Source of the DNA: JBFHES01 sp041584015
GTDB taxonomy: Bacteria > Bacteroidota > Bacteroidia > Bacteroidales > M50B96
NCBI GenBank assembly: GCA_041584015.1
Contig: JBFHES010000256.1
Location: 1 to 6,520, forward strand
Length of the DNA stretch: 6,520 bases
Reading direction: 5' to 3'
A program made the translations under genes and the position numbers. The first letter of the stretch is position 1; each line of letters opens with the position of its first letter. Below are positions 6,276-6,520 of the stretch, one piece after another. The notes beneath the pieces are model-generated. The model was not told the DNA's origin. It did no database searches and worked only from the letters and a program-made list of their open reading frames with translations.

Positions 6276-6520
6276 ATGAAACTCAAATCGAACATACTTA
6301 AGCTAGCGCTCTTTGCAACTGGCCTTTCAGGAATTGTAGCAGAATATATACTGTCCACATTAGCCACTTATTTCTTAGGCGACTCAGTTTTACAGTGGAC
6401 AATGATTGTATCCATCATGCTCTTCTCTATGGGCGTGGGTAGTAGACTTAGCAAATATGTAAAAGGAAACTTATTAGTGAAGTTCGTCTTAATAGAGTTT
6501 TTACTTTCCATATTAGTTTC
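6276..6520 (+). CDS. Membrane-type polyamine aminopropyltransferase (spermidine synthase-like), N-terminal fragment
   Basis: The frame is open from the ATG at 6276 to the window edge (81 full codons). The residues visible are hydrophobic and match the membrane domain that precedes the catalytic domain in long SpeE-type proteins. The first helix contains GLSGIVAEYILSTLATYFLG (17-36), then DSVLQWTMIVSIMLFSMGVG (37-56) with SRLSKYV. The pattern 'GxxxxxxEYxxxxxxxYxLGDSxxQ...LFxMGxGS' is characteristic of these proteins. The catalytic part, which would transfer an aminopropyl group from decarboxylated S-adenosylmethionine to putrescine or a related amine, lies beyond the window, so activity is inferred. 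No Shine-Dalgarno is present. It follows the DUF350 gene by 113 bases holding a hairpin, and I see no clear promoter after that hairpin. Its place at the end of the cluster parallels the polyamine-linked yjfC gene in E. coli. Confidence 0.87.
   Translation, partial: MKLKSNILKLALFATGLSGIVAEYILSTLATYFLGDSVLQWTMIVSIMLFSMGVGSRLSKYVKGNLLVKFVLIEFLLSILV

Noticed and set aside
6146..6367. - strand open frame of 73 codons across the gap and the aminopropyltransferase start
   Set aside because: It overlaps the hairpin and a well-supported + strand gene and shows no recognisable domain.
2729..6520. Reading the cluster as an anti-phage defence island
   Set aside because: No nuclease, toxin, NTPase sensor, reverse transcriptase or mobile-element gene is present; the families point to envelope and polyamine functions.

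Overview
The window looks like chromosomal DNA from a member of the Bacteroidota. The sequence is AT-rich. None of the start codons has a Shine-Dalgarno sequence; the starts sit in A/T-rich leaders instead. Several intergenic regions carry matches to the Bacteroidota -7 promoter element TAnnTTTG. The first gene encodes a modular beta-helix surface protein of a kind common in this phylum. I cannot name a genus.

All recognisable genes lie on the + strand and fall into two unrelated parts. Left part (1-2474): the 3' end of a large secreted or surface protein, with a beta-helix region followed by two tandem copies of a roughly 83-residue C-terminal module, then a stand-alone GT-A glycosyltransferase of family GT2. 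An intergenic region of about 250 bp follows, with a candidate promoter overlapped by an inverted repeat.

Right part (2729-6520, running off the right edge): a six-gene cluster on one strand. In order it holds a YbjN/Tir-chaperone-like protein, a PspA/IM30 (ESCRT-III-like) protein, a DUF4178 protein, a lipoprotein with an Arg/Ser-rich tail, a double DUF350 membrane protein, and the membrane N-terminus of a polyamine aminopropyltransferase (spermidine synthase-like). The gene types parallel the E. coli yjfI-yjfJ-yjfK-yjfL-yjfM-yjfC neighbourhood (small acidic protein, PspA homologue, accessory protein, DUF350, DUF1190 lipoprotein, glutathionylspermidine synthase-like ATP-grasp). I read it as a Bacteroidota version of a poorly characterised PspA-DUF350-polyamine envelope module. 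A working model is that the PspA protein remodels or protects the inner membrane with its small acidic partner, DUF350 is the integral membrane component, the lipoprotein acts on the outer side, and the aminopropyltransferase supplies or modifies a polyamine. This model is inference.

Two strong hairpins interrupt the cluster: one between the PspA and DUF4178 genes (3866-3916) and one between the DUF350 and aminopropyltransferase genes (6177-6225). The six genes therefore may not form a single uniform transcript. I saw no tRNA, rRNA, CRISPR array or insertion sequence.
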